Part shown: positions 20,256 to 28,744 of the stretch, one piece after another | Position numbering within the stretch: position 1 is the stretch's first letter | Layout of the letters: the number at the start of each line of letters is the position of its first letter | From: Flavobacteriales bacterium | GTDB taxonomy: Bacteria; Bacteroidota; Bacteroidia; Flavobacteriales; UBA1820 | NCBI GenBank assembly: GCA_003150615.1 | Contig: QALN01000008.1 | Span: 98,776-162,775, forward strand | Reading direction: 5' to 3' | DNA: 64,000 bases | Notes under the pieces: model-generated | The model's input: only the letters and a program-made list of their open reading frames with translations | Databases searched by the model: none | Told to the model about the DNA's origin: nothing | Program-made: the position numbers and the translations under genes

Positions 20256-20330
20256 TTACTAACAGCCCCGATTAAAATACCGTAGCCCGGAGATTTTTAT
20301 TTTACTCCGGACTACAGGTAAGTTGTTTCA

Positions 20331-20840
20331 TTACTGAAGGCCCAATTTTTTCTTTACATCGGGAAGCACATCCACTCCGCCGCCGTCGTAGATGATAACA
20401 CCCTTGGACGAATCGAATACGTATATAAGGCCTTTTTCTTTAGCCACGGCATCTATTGCATCCTGTGCTTTTTTGAAGATAGGATTGTAAAGATCGCTTC
20501 TCTTCTTTTCCAGATCCTGCTGGGCAGTGTTGCTGAACTGCTGAAGACGCTGCGAGCAGTCTTCCATCTCTTTTGCCCTGGTCTGATTCATAGCTTCACT
20601 CTGTTTGGAAGCCTCATTCTGATACTTTGTAGCCAAGTTGGTATATTCGGCATACATCTTGTCAAAATCCGCCTGGAATCCTTTTGCCATCGTTTCCAGC
20701 TGAGCATCGGCTTTCTTAGCCTCAGGCATAAGGGATATAAGAAGGGGAACGTTTATATGTCCGAGCTTGGACTGTGCCATAGCTGTGTTTACTCCAAGGA
20801 ATAAAACCGCAGTTAAAACTAAAACTTTGATTACTTTCAT
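20331..20840 (-). CDS. ompH: OmpH/Skp family periplasmic chaperone
   Basis: A 169-residue exported protein with a signal peptide ending NTAMAQ at about residue 22. The mature part begins with the family strand KLGHINVPLLISLMPE and has a long charged coiled coil (about 45-130). It ends with the short beta segment LIYVFDSSKGVIIYDGG. Skp-type proteins hold unfolded outer-membrane proteins for the BAM machine. It lies downstream of uppS and bamA, the usual Bacteroidales order, where two ompH copies in tandem are common. Here the other copy is decayed. Confidence 0.93.
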   Translation of the reverse strand: MKVIKVLVLTAVLFLGVNTAMAQSKLGHINVPLLISLMPEAKKADAQLETMAKGFQADFDKMYAEYTNLATKYQNEASKQSEAMNQTRAKEMEDCSQRLQQFSNTAQQDLEKKRSDLYNPIFKKAQDAIDAVAKEKGLIYVFDSSKGVIIYDGGGVDVLPDVKKKLGLQ

Positions 20841-20871
20841 TTTTCTTGAGTTTTTTTGAGCTGTTATTTTT

Positions 20872-21402
20872 TCAATTATCTTTTTTCAATCCGTTTATAA
20901 TTGCTTGGCTAATATCCGAAAATTTATCGAAATACAAAACTGTCATTTCAGATTTATCAAGCACTATATTTATCCTGTTCTTTTCGCAGTAATTATTGAT
21001 TTACAGCCTTATAGGCCCCAACATAGGAGCCAGTAAACGTTGTTTTTCCTTTATGTACCCACCCGAAAGCCAGAAATACAGGCCCGAAAGGGTGTCTATA
21101 CGCGCTTTTTTCCCTGCAATGCCCTTCTGGAGGGCTTTGGATATCCGGCAGTGAACAATACTTTCTCCGCCAGATAATCCCGTTCCGGAGCGTCGCATTC
21201 GGACGTAAGGGCATTTATCCCCCCTTACCCATTCGGCTTGCTTACCGGAAAGGCATCTCCCGGCATTCCGGGACGAAAGCAACTGAGAGAGTATGCCTTG
21301 CAAATCCGACACGGCGATGCGCTACACCACATTCTATCCATGAATAGCCCCCAAGCACAACATCAGTGCCAATATAAAGCATATTTTCTGTCCGTAAGAC
21401 AC
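20872..21402 (-). pseudogene. Decayed second ompH/skp copy
   Basis: Between bamA and the intact ompH, one minus-strand frame of 177 codons has the right length and features for OmpH. It has a hydrophobic signal-like start (ICFILALMLCLGAIHG), then DLQGILSQL and YIKEKQRLLAPMLGPIRL. The end is the typical INIVLDKSEMTVLYFD and FSDISQAIINGLKKDN. The frame is broken by TAG after AIHG, TAG after NVV and TAA at 21001-21003. From about 21220 to 21140 a different frame gives the OmpH-like CDAPERDYLAEKVLFTA, implying two compensating indels. No intact start codon stands out. Confidence 0.75.
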
Positions 21403-21432
21403 GTAAAACCTATTTAACAAGTTTTTATGAAA

Positions 21433-23934
21433 TCAGAACATCTGCTGTCCGAGACTGAAATGGAACTCCCATCCGCGGCTCTCGCCGGGCATCGGGTCGA
21501 AGCCGTAACCGACGTCGAATCCCAGCATACCGAACATAGGCATGAACACCCTTATACCTGCACCGGCAGAACGGTGGAGTTTGAACGGGTTATACGATTT
21601 TATCCCGGCATACGTATTACCGCCTTCTGCGAACACGAGGGCGTAAATGCTCGTCGACTGAGCCAAAGTTACCGGATAACGCAATTCCACCGTGAATTTG
21701 TTGTATATCGGGTCTCCTTCGCTCAGTGCGGCTGCACTGGAAGCTATGGTGTTGTCCTTGTAACCTCGGAGCGATATTATCTCGCTGCCGTAATAACGGT
21801 ACTGCGACATACCGCTGCCTCCCATCTGGAAGCGCTCGAAAGGCCCAAGCCCGACATTGTGATTGTACATTCCAAGATAGCCAAATTCCGCGTTGGTCAC
21901 AAGCACTAATTTTGCCGCAATGTTATTATACCACGTGGCCTTGAATTTCAGTTTGTAATATTCCAACCATTCGTAACGTTCGACGTCGGACATTTTCTCC
22001 ACTGGAGCCTTGTAATCTTTTCCGTTGAAAAGTGAATACGGAGGCGTCAACTGTACGGTAAGCGATATGTCCGAACCGTACATAGGATATATCGGGTTGG
22101 AACCGGACGAACGGCGCGAAAGCCCGAACATAAGATTCAGATTGTTCGATTTTCCCGTGTCGAAATTATAATACGGCCCCCAACTGTAGTCTTTCCAGTC
22201 ATAACGGCTGTAATTCACCCCTACCGAACCTGTAAAATAACTGTCGGGCCACTTAAGGCGTTTTGCCAGCTGTATGCCGCCGCCTATGATATTCAATTCA
22301 CCCGGCAGACGTTCGCTGGTATAATAGTTGTAAGCCTCCTGTTTGGTATAGTACAACGAAGTGGAAATCGACAGCGGATGACGTCCTCCAAGCCATGGCT
22401 CGGTAAACGAGAACTGGTACGATGTATAACCCATCGACGCCTGCAGACGCAGCGTCAGATTCTGCCCCTGTCCCATCGGCAGAGGTTTCCATGCCTTTTT
22501 GTTGAAAAGGTTCCTGAGAGAAAAGTTGTTGAACGACAGACCTACGGTACCGATGAACTGGCCTCCGCCCCATCCGCCCTGGAGTTCTATCTGTGAGGAG
22601 TTCTTTTCAGACACCGTATAGTTTATATCCACCGTACCTGTAGAAGGATCGGGAATAGGATCGACGCCTATGTTTTCCGCATCGAAGAAACCGAGCGCGC
22701 CTATACGCTGCTGGGTTTGCATTATTGCCGTCTTTGAAAACAGATCGCCCGGTTTTGTCGCCAGTTCACGGTATATTATATTGTCGAAGGAACGTGTATT
22801 TCCCTTGACGCTTATCTTGTTTATATACGCCTTGTCGTATTCCATTATGCGTATCTCAAGGTCTATCGAATCCCTTTCGGCGCTAACCTCCACGGGCATT
22901 ATCTGCGCGAAAAGATATCCGTTGTCCATGTACACGCTCTGTATATCGCGTCCGTCCTTGGCCCCGCTCATCCTTTGTGCCAGAAGTTCGCCGTTGTACA
23001 CGTCGCCAGGCTTTATACCGAGTATGTTGTTGAGCTGATCTGTTGAAAACTTACTGTTTCCTATCCACTTTATCGAACGGTAATGGTATTTGTTGCCCTC
23101 TTCGAGAGTTATGTTTATATCAAGGGTATTGTCCTGTTTGTTCCACGTCATGGTGTCGGCCACAATTCTCGCATCGCGGTACCCAAGTGACTTGTATTTA
23201 TTGATTATGCTGACAAGGTCTTCCTCGTACTTATCGTCCACGAATTTCGACTGTTTGAAGACGTTCATGTGCTTGATCTGCTTGGTCTCCTTCATCGCCT
23301 TGCGCAGCTTATCGTCGGAGAGCACATCGTTGCCGTAGAAATTTATACTGTTCACACGAACCCTTTCGCCTTTGTCGAGCTTTATTCTGGCATATGCGCC
23401 CCCGTTTTCCCGGAGCGTATCCTTCAATACGTCGAAAGTAACTTCGGCCGAAAGAAATCCGCGTTTTACATATCTGTTCTTTATGTAGTTCTTTACCGAC
23501 TGTATCAGGTTTTCGCTTATCTTGGTGTTCGCTGTAAGGTCCAGATCGGTCTTAAGGTCGTCCTGAAGCGCTTTGTTCACGCCTATGAACTGTATTCGGG
23601 TAAGAGGTTCGCGCTCCTTGACCCTTATTTCGAAAAACACCTTGTCATCCTCGATCCTGTCCACGTAAATGTCCACATTGTCGAACACCCCATAACCCCA
23701 CAGCCTGCGTAAAGCGCTGCTTATCTGTTCTCCCGGAATCCTGACGGGAGCACCCACTATCAGACCCGAACCCCTGGATATTATATTCTCGTTGTAGAGC
23801 GAATTTCCCGAAACCTTGACCCCGCCTATGGTATATGTCCTGTCCGCTGAAAGGGTATTGTTGCTTTGCGCCATCAGACCGGAAAGCACCGATGATAATA
23901 CCAATATGATAACTGCCGTGTAAAGTCTTTTCAC
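21433..23934 (-). CDS. bamA: Outer membrane protein assembly factor BamA
   Basis: BamA is the core of the machine that folds beta-barrel proteins into the outer membrane. From the GTG at 23934 it has 833 residues: a signal peptide ending SGLMAQ, about five POTRA domains (about 40-430, with repeated RVNSINFYGN and ISVKGN strands), then the 16-strand barrel. The C-terminus GWEFHFSLGQQMF ends in aromatic Phe as expected for an outer-membrane protein. An open frame extends upstream into uppS, but the GTG directly before the signal peptide is preferred. It lies 14 bp after the uppS stop. Confidence 0.94.
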   Translation of the reverse strand: MKRLYTAVIILVLSSVLSGLMAQSNNTLSADRTYTIGGVKVSGNSLYNENIISRGSGLIVGAPVRIPGEQISSALRRLWGYGVFDNVDIYVDRIEDDKVFFEIRVKEREPLTRIQFIGVNKALQDDLKTDLDLTANTKISENLIQSVKNYIKNRYVKRGFLSAEVTFDVLKDTLRENGGAYARIKLDKGERVRVNSINFYGNDVLSDDKLRKAMKETKQIKHMNVFKQSKFVDDKYEEDLVSIINKYKSLGYRDARIVADTMTWNKQDNTLDINITLEEGNKYHYRSIKWIGNSKFSTDQLNNILGIKPGDVYNGELLAQRMSGAKDGRDIQSVYMDNGYLFAQIMPVEVSAERDSIDLEIRIMEYDKAYINKISVKGNTRSFDNIIYRELATKPGDLFSKTAIMQTQQRIGALGFFDAENIGVDPIPDPSTGTVDINYTVSEKNSSQIELQGGWGGGQFIGTVGLSFNNFSLRNLFNKKAWKPLPMGQGQNLTLRLQASMGYTSYQFSFTEPWLGGRHPLSISTSLYYTKQEAYNYYTSERLPGELNIIGGGIQLAKRLKWPDSYFTGSVGVNYSRYDWKDYSWGPYYNFDTGKSNNLNLMFGLSRRSSGSNPIYPMYGSDISLTVQLTPPYSLFNGKDYKAPVEKMSDVERYEWLEYYKLKFKATWYNNIAAKLVLVTNAEFGYLGMYNHNVGLGPFERFQMGGSGMSQYRYYGSEIISLRGYKDNTIASSAAALSEGDPIYNKFTVELRYPVTLAQSTSIYALVFAEGGNTYAGIKSYNPFKLHRSAGAGIRVFMPMFGMLGFDVGYGFDPMPGESRGWEFHFSLGQQMF

Positions 23935-23948
23935 TTTGCTATGGTTAT

Positions 23949-24710
23949 TTATAGTCTTGTTATTCTTTGTTCTGTCAATTGCTCGCTCGTCAGCCCGAAC
24001 CTCCGTTCCCTGCCCGCGTACCACCGTACGGCATCCAGCAAGTCTTTTTCCGAAAAATCCGGCCAAAGGACAGGTGTGAAATAAAATTCGGCATACGCTA
24101 TCTGCCAAAGCAGGAAGTTGCTCACCCTCTGTTCCCCGCTGGTACGTATCAGCAGGTCGACAGCCGGCATACCGGACGTATACAAGTGCTTTTCTATCGT
24201 ATTTTTATCAATATCCCCTACTTTGAGACGCCCTTCGGCCACATCTGCCGCGATTGCCGCAACGCACTGTTCGATTTCGGTCTGTGCGCTGTAACTCAGC
24301 GCCAGCGTCAGTACCATATCCGAACATGAAGCCGTCTGCTCCCTGCAATATTCCAATTGCCTCGCAGCGCCATCCGGCAAACGCGTCACATCGCCTATGG
24401 AGTTCAGTCTTATCCCGTTTTTGACAAACGTAGGCAATTCGGCTTTCAGATTGTTCACCAAAAGATCCATAAGGGCCATGACTTCGGCTTTCGGGCGCAG
24501 CCAGTTCTCTTCCGAAAACGCATACAGCGTGAGGTATTTCACACCCAGTTTGCGGCATGTCTCTATAGTGCTTCGCACAGATTCCACACCCTTTTTATGC
24601 CCGAAAACGCGCATCAGGCCCTGTTTCTTAGCCCAACGCCCGTTACCGTCCATTATCACCGCTATGTGAGCGGGCACTTTACCCGCATCAATACCATTTT
24701 CCGATATCAT
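23949..24710 (-). CDS. uppS: Isoprenyl transferase (undecaprenyl diphosphate synthase)
   Basis: This cis-prenyltransferase makes the C55 lipid carrier used for peptidoglycan and surface polysaccharides. The 253-residue protein has the diphosphate-binding signature DGNGRWA at 21-27, LTLYAFSEENWLRP near 80-93, and the C-terminal RTSGEQRVSNFLLWQ with YAEFYFTPVLWPDF. It is immediately upstream of bamA on the same strand, giving the common uppS-bamA-ompH envelope cluster. Confidence 0.96.
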   Translation of the reverse strand: MISENGIDAGKVPAHIAVIMDGNGRWAKKQGLMRVFGHKKGVESVRSTIETCRKLGVKYLTLYAFSEENWLRPKAEVMALMDLLVNNLKAELPTFVKNGIRLNSIGDVTRLPDGAARQLEYCREQTASCSDMVLTLALSYSAQTEIEQCVAAIAADVAEGRLKVGDIDKNTIEKHLYTSGMPAVDLLIRTSGEQRVSNFLLWQIAYAEFYFTPVLWPDFSEKDLLDAVRWYAGRERRFGLTSEQLTEQRITRL

Positions 24711-24990
24711 AAAAATCAGTATCTCCGTATATCAATAATCCTGAAGCTCGCTCCTGCACCGCATGTGTCCGGAATTCACCCGCAACGGCAGTCCTCGCGT
24801 CCGAAAAAATATCCGGCCTTATACAGACACCAAACCGGCTGCCACAGGTTTGTGCGGACAATTTCCCCGATACCACTATGCCTGCGGCAGAGAGCGCAAA
24901 AAGAACGTAAAAAAGAACATTCACGTCCTTTCGCGTTTTTTGTTCCGTGATATTTGCTGTATTGCCGCCCAATGTACCTTTCAGGGCCAC
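24688..24990 (-). CDS. Possible small secreted or membrane protein
   Basis: An open frame of up to 100 codons fills the gap between nadK and uppS and overlaps the uppS start by 23 bp. It has no ATG near its beginning. GTG starts are possible at 24990 or further in, where MNVLFYVLFALSAAGIVVSG would give a signal-like or membrane segment. The rest shows no domain that I recognise. The overlap with uppS and the hydrophobic start are the only support, and it may be a chance frame. Confidence 0.3.
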   Translation of the reverse strand: MALKGTLGGNTANITEQKTRKDVNVLFYVLFALSAAGIVVSGKLSAQTCGSRFGVCIRPDIFSDARTAVAGEFRTHAVQERASGLLIYGDTDFYDIGKWY

Positions 24991-25072
24991 AAAACAGGCA
25001 AATATACAAATTTGTTCCGAGGGAGGACGGACATATATCTAACGATTTGCTAAAATATTTGATCGCTTAAGG

Positions 25073-25942
25073 TTAATTGCGTTCGTCGGTACCCCAGCCG
25101 AGCTTTTCTTTCAGCGTAGTAAAAAAATCGGAACCCGGCAATTTGGCTATCCTCAGAGTTGATTCGGACTTGCAAATCGACACCGTTTCATCCCAGTTCA
25201 TAGCCTGGAAACATGAATCGAGCGATAAAAGGTATTGGTCTTCACGTCCCCGTACCTTTAAATAAACTTTAACACCGTCCGGGAAAATTATAGGACGCAC
25301 ATTAAGATTATGCGGCGCCACAGGCGTAAGCACAATGGATTTAGACGCAGGGGTTATTATAGGTCCGCCGCAACTGAGCGAATACCCGGTCGAGCCGGTA
25401 GGCGTGGACACGATAAGTCCGTCGGCATGGTACGTTCCCAACAGTTTGCCGTCCACGTGAGCCTCTATCGCTATCATCGACGAAGAATCCTTACGGCTGA
25501 CCACCACTTCGTTTATCGCTATTTTTCGGGCGGGCATATTGCGGCATTCCACTTCCAGCAACATTTTATCCTCGAATTCCATCTGTCCCTTGAACAACAC
25601 CTCAAGCGACGAGCGTATCTTTTCCTTCGATATCGTCGCCAGAAAGCCCAAATGACCCATATTGATACCTATTATCGGCACATTGCGCTTGTACGCCATA
25701 TCCCCGGCGCGCAGTATCGTACCGTCACCGCCCAAAACAAGCATATAATCCGTATCCTCAGGCAGGCGGTCGCTGTACACGCCAAGATGGACCGGAACAT
25801 GCCCCGAAACCGACAGGAGGTAATCCAGTGTCGAATTGTGAAGGTATATCTCGGCTCCGTGCAGCCTTAACGTCTCGAAAACGTCCTGTAACCAGCTTTC
25901 ATTGCCTTTTTTTATCCTTGAACCGTATATGGCTATTTTCAT
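25073..25942 (-). CDS. nadK: NAD kinase
   Basis: This cytosolic enzyme phosphorylates NAD to NADP. The protein has 289 residues with the GGDGT motif at 71-75 (LVLGGDGTILRAGD) and the glycine-rich NAD site around STPTGSTGYSLSCGGP in the second half. Length and motif spacing match the family. A -7 promoter box lies about 50 bp upstream. It leads the minus-strand cluster nadK, uppS, bamA, ompH. Confidence 0.96.
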   Translation of the reverse strand: MKIAIYGSRIKKGNESWLQDVFETLRLHGAEIYLHNSTLDYLLSVSGHVPVHLGVYSDRLPEDTDYMLVLGGDGTILRAGDMAYKRNVPIIGINMGHLGFLATISKEKIRSSLEVLFKGQMEFEDKMLLEVECRNMPARKIAINEVVVSRKDSSSMIAIEAHVDGKLLGTYHADGLIVSTPTGSTGYSLSCGGPIITPASKSIVLTPVAPHNLNVRPIIFPDGVKVYLKVRGREDQYLLSLDSCFQAMNWDETVSICKSESTLRIAKLPGSDFFTTLKEKLGWGTDERN

Positions 25943-25989
25943 GTCATGTACATTTTTATAATCGCATCCCCGAATAGGAGGCCATACGG

Positions 25990-25997
25990 CAAATTTA
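25990..25997 (-). promoter_or_regulatory. Putative -7 promoter element for nadK
   Basis: The minus strand reads TAAATTTG, an exact TAnnTTTG match, 47 bp before the nadK ATG. Confidence 0.55.
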
Positions 25998-26063
25998 AAA
26001 ATTAACGCCGTTAATCTTAAGGCCTGCCGAACTTTTTTAAATAAAGCCCGCCCATAAATTATT

Positions 26064-26082
26064 TTACAATTTCGTATTGTAA
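26064..26082. promoter_or_regulatory. Candidate operator palindrome upstream of the S24-type repressor
   Basis: TTACAAT-TTCGT-ATTGTAA is a perfect 7-bp inverted repeat with a 5-nt spacer. It lies at and just upstream of the -33 region of the repressor promoter, where autoregulation is common. It is also 67 bp upstream of the nadK -7 box. Confidence 0.55.
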
Positions 26083-26107
26083 GGTTTCCCTTCCGTTTAT
26101 TTTTTCC

Positions 26108-26115
26108 TACCTTTG
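26108..26115 (+). promoter_or_regulatory. Putative -7 promoter element for the repressor gene
   Basis: TACCTTTG matches TAnnTTTG, with a TTTC at 26085-26088 near the -33 position. The ATG follows 23 bp downstream. Confidence 0.55.
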
Positions 26116-26138
26116 AAAACGAAATTTCACCTTACACT

Positions 26139-26858
26139 ATGACCAGAGCCTATCCCGAAATAAACGCCGACAGTCCGAAAGCACGCCTGCTACTGTTCTG
26201 CCGCGCAGTAGGATTGGCAAGCAACAAGGAAATAGAAAAACTTTTCGACCTTTCCAACGGCTATTTCAAATCGTCCGGAGGAGGAATGAATACGGACAGC
26301 ATCTGCAAAATAATCCGCATATACCCTAACCTCAACCTGAACTGGCTCATATGCGGACGCGGAGAAATGTTCGCCTCAGCCAGGGACACAACCTCAGGAC
26401 TTATGGTGGCTGAGGACAGGCGCGGCTATGGTGCTCCCGTACCTTACAAAGTGCCTGTCAGGATGTACGACGGGCCTGAAGATTTCTCAGACAACGGTCT
26501 CTCCCTTCCAGCCAAATGGTACATGATGGAAAAAGACATGCTATGCGGCAGAAAGGACGACTGTCTTGTACGGATATGCGATTCGTCCCTTATGCCGAAA
26601 TACGCCGAAGGCGAATACGTACAACTTGGCAGGTTGTCATCCGAAGACCTTCCCGGAGCCATAAACTGTAAAAAACTGATTTTCGTAAAACTCAAAGGCT
26701 CACTGCCACTGATCCGCACGGCAGCATATTACATGGAGCGCCGCGATACGGTAATACTTTCGCCGTTAAACCCCGACAAGTCGGCCTATCCGGATATCAT
26801 AGCGCCGGTAACGGACATCGAACAGGCGTACTCGGTCGAAAACGTGATACATCTTTAG
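26139..26858 (+). CDS. Helix-turn-helix / S24 peptidase-like transcriptional regulator
   Basis: This 239-residue DNA-binding protein has the layout of CI/LexA-like repressors. An N-terminal helical DNA-binding region (about 10-75) contains NKEIEKLFDLSNGYFKS. A linker follows, then an S24-like domain with SSLMPKYAEGEYVQL around residue 149, which resembles the nucleophile motif SMxP. A lysine that could serve as general base lies in FVKLKG downstream. Whether it self-cleaves is unclear. No prophage genes surround it. Its 3' end overlaps the end of convergent menA by 4 bp. Confidence 0.75.
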   Translation: MTRAYPEINADSPKARLLLFCRAVGLASNKEIEKLFDLSNGYFKSSGGGMNTDSICKIIRIYPNLNLNWLICGRGEMFASARDTTSGLMVAEDRRGYGAPVPYKVPVRMYDGPEDFSDNGLSLPAKWYMMEKDMLCGRKDDCLVRICDSSLMPKYAEGEYVQLGRLSSEDLPGAINCKKLIFVKLKGSLPLIRTAAYYMERRDTVILSPLNPDKSAYPDIIAPVTDIEQAYSVENVIHL

Positions 26859-27754
26859 ATATTTACGGCAACCGCCAGAACCACCGACAGGAAAAGCGTC
26901 GATATAGACAATACTTTCAGCAACCCGTCGAACTCTTCCCTTTTTTTCACCTGAAGCAACAGCGGTATATTCAAAAGGCACAACGCGGCAGGCAAATACC
27001 ACAGCAATGTGCGGTAAACCGAAAACTGGTAACCTGCCACCAACGCCATAGCCGCAAGTATCAGCGCGCTCTGGTACAGTTTACCCTGCCACATATTCAT
27101 TCTGGAGGCCAGAGTGCGTTTTCCGCTTCTGATATCGTTGTCCTTGTCGCGCATATTGTTCAGGTTCAGCACGCCGGTCGACAGCAGTCCTATTGCCGAC
27201 GCAGGCATCAGCGACAGAGCATCGAAACGCCCCGTGTACAGGAACATTCCGCCTGCAACAGGCACCAGTCCGAAAAACACGAACACCGCCGCGTCACCAA
27301 GTCCGACGTAACCGTATGCAGTCCGTCCGACGGTATATTTTACCGCCGCCCAAATGCACAAAGCACCCAAAGCGAGGAACAACGCCACATATCCCAGTCC
27401 TTTGAGCCCGAAAGCCGCCAGAACCAACGCCAGGCCCGACACCATTGCCGCGCCGCAGACAACGCATATGCCGAGTAAGAGTTCACTGCGGCTTATCTCG
27501 CCCTTCTGCAAAGCTCTTGCCGGCCCCACACGCGATTCATTATCCGTCCCCTTCACAAAGTCGCCGTAGTCGTTGGCCATATTGGAAAGTATCTGGAGCA
27601 AACTGGCCGTAAGCATCATCAACACGAATATACCCCAACTGAAACATCCGCGTTCGGCTCCAAGTCCCGCTGCCGTTATCACTCCGGCCCACGACAGAGG
27701 CAGGGTACGCAATCTCAGCGCATCCGTCCACGCACGAAGTTTACTTCTTTCCAT
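26855..27754 (-). CDS. menA: 1,4-dihydroxy-2-naphthoate polyprenyltransferase
   Basis: This integral membrane UbiA-family enzyme attaches the polyprenyl chain in menaquinone synthesis. The 299-residue protein (ATG at 27754) has about eight or nine hydrophobic segments. The first Asp-rich motif is NDYGDFVKGTD at about 61-71 and the second is NNMRDKDND near 200, both metal-diphosphate binding. Earlier GTG starts exist but add nothing family-like. No other men genes are nearby. Confidence 0.93.
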   Translation of the reverse strand: MERSKLRAWTDALRLRTLPLSWAGVITAAGLGAERGCFSWGIFVLMMLTASLLQILSNMANDYGDFVKGTDNESRVGPARALQKGEISRSELLLGICVVCGAAMVSGLALVLAAFGLKGLGYVALFLALGALCIWAAVKYTVGRTAYGYVGLGDAAVFVFFGLVPVAGGMFLYTGRFDALSLMPASAIGLLSTGVLNLNNMRDKDNDIRSGKRTLASRMNMWQGKLYQSALILAAMALVAGYQFSVYRTLLWYLPAALCLLNIPLLLQVKKREEFDGLLKVLSISTLFLSVVLAVAVNI

Positions 27755-27886
27755 AATTTTCGTTCCCACGCATCACTAATTTCATATAAAAACCTTATCG
27801 GCGCAAAATCAAAGGCCCTGCGCCGGACACGAGTCCATTGCTCCAGCCACGACCGCCGGAAAAAATCCTGGCTAACGCCGGAAAAA

Positions 27887-28744
27887 CTATTCCTTTTTCA
27901 ACATTATGTCCACTCGGCCCAGAATACGTCCCTGGCTCGCCGCTTGTGTTATAAGCACCGGCATACCTTCTTTATTGGCTACGGTGTCTATGCAATCAGA
28001 ATGCGAATGCCCGCCTATTATGAGGTCTATTCCCGATGTCTTGGCCGCCAGCGTATCGTCGCCCAGATAGAAAGGATTGCTCTTCCATCCCAGATGGCTC
28101 AGGGCCACCACTACCTGAGCACCGAGCGAGCGCAACGTATCCGAAGCCCATTGTGCGGCAGCGACAGGATCCTTGTACTGCGTATTTTTACAGTTCTCGG
28201 CTTCGACCATGCCTCGGGTATTTACCGTCAGACCGAACACGCCCACTTTCACGCCTTTTACATCATACATTTTGAACGGCAGTGTCTTGCCGTTTACTTC
28301 TGACCCTGTAAAGTCGTAATTGGTCGATATGAACGGGAACTTTGCCCGGTCTATCAACCGGGCGAGGCTTGCCGTACCGTTGTCGAATTCGTGGTTACCG
28401 AACGTGGCCCCGGCGTAGCCCATACGGCCCATAGCATCCACTTCGATATTTCCTTTGAAAAAGTTGAAATACGGCGTACCCTGGCAGAAATCGCCGGCGT
28501 CGAGCAACAGTATGTCCGGATCGGCCTTGCGGGCTTCTTTTATCAGGTGCGCGCGGCGGGCATAGCCTCCGTAGCCGGCCCAACGGCCTTTGTCCTGAGC
28601 TATCGGGAAAATCTGACTGTGCGTGTCGTTGGTATGTAGTATCGTTATCGTCTGTACTTCGGGGTAACGGCTGTTGCACGTAGCTATGGCGGCAATTATC
28701 ACCACAAGCACCAGTATAGCTGTTATCGTCTTATTTGATTTCAT
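27887..28744 (-). CDS. 5'-nucleotidase-type metallophosphatase (catalytic half)
   Basis: A 285-residue exported protein with only the N-terminal metallophosphatase domain of UshA-type 5'-nucleotidases. The start is a membrane or lipoprotein signal (about 1-23, ending IATC). Metal-site motifs are HTNDTHSQ (37-44), DAGDFCQG, GNHEFDNG and GGHSHSD. The substrate-binding C-terminal domain is encoded by the separate upstream gene, which overlaps this one by 14 bp. The two are presumably co-translated and may assemble in the periplasm or at the membrane. Confidence 0.9.
   Translation of the reverse strand: MKSNKTITAILVLVVIIAAIATCNSRYPEVQTITILHTNDTHSQIFPIAQDKGRWAGYGGYARRAHLIKEARKADPDILLLDAGDFCQGTPYFNFFKGNIEVDAMGRMGYAGATFGNHEFDNGTASLARLIDRAKFPFISTNYDFTGSEVNGKTLPFKMYDVKGVKVGVFGLTVNTRGMVEAENCKNTQYKDPVAAAQWASDTLRSLGAQVVVALSHLGWKSNPFYLGDDTLAAKTSGIDLIIGGHSHSDCIDTVANKEGMPVLITQAASQGRILGRVDIMLKKE

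Noticed and set aside
26139-26858. Repressor gene as marker of a prophage
   Set aside because: No integrase, structural or lysis genes occur nearby; neighbours are nadK and menA.
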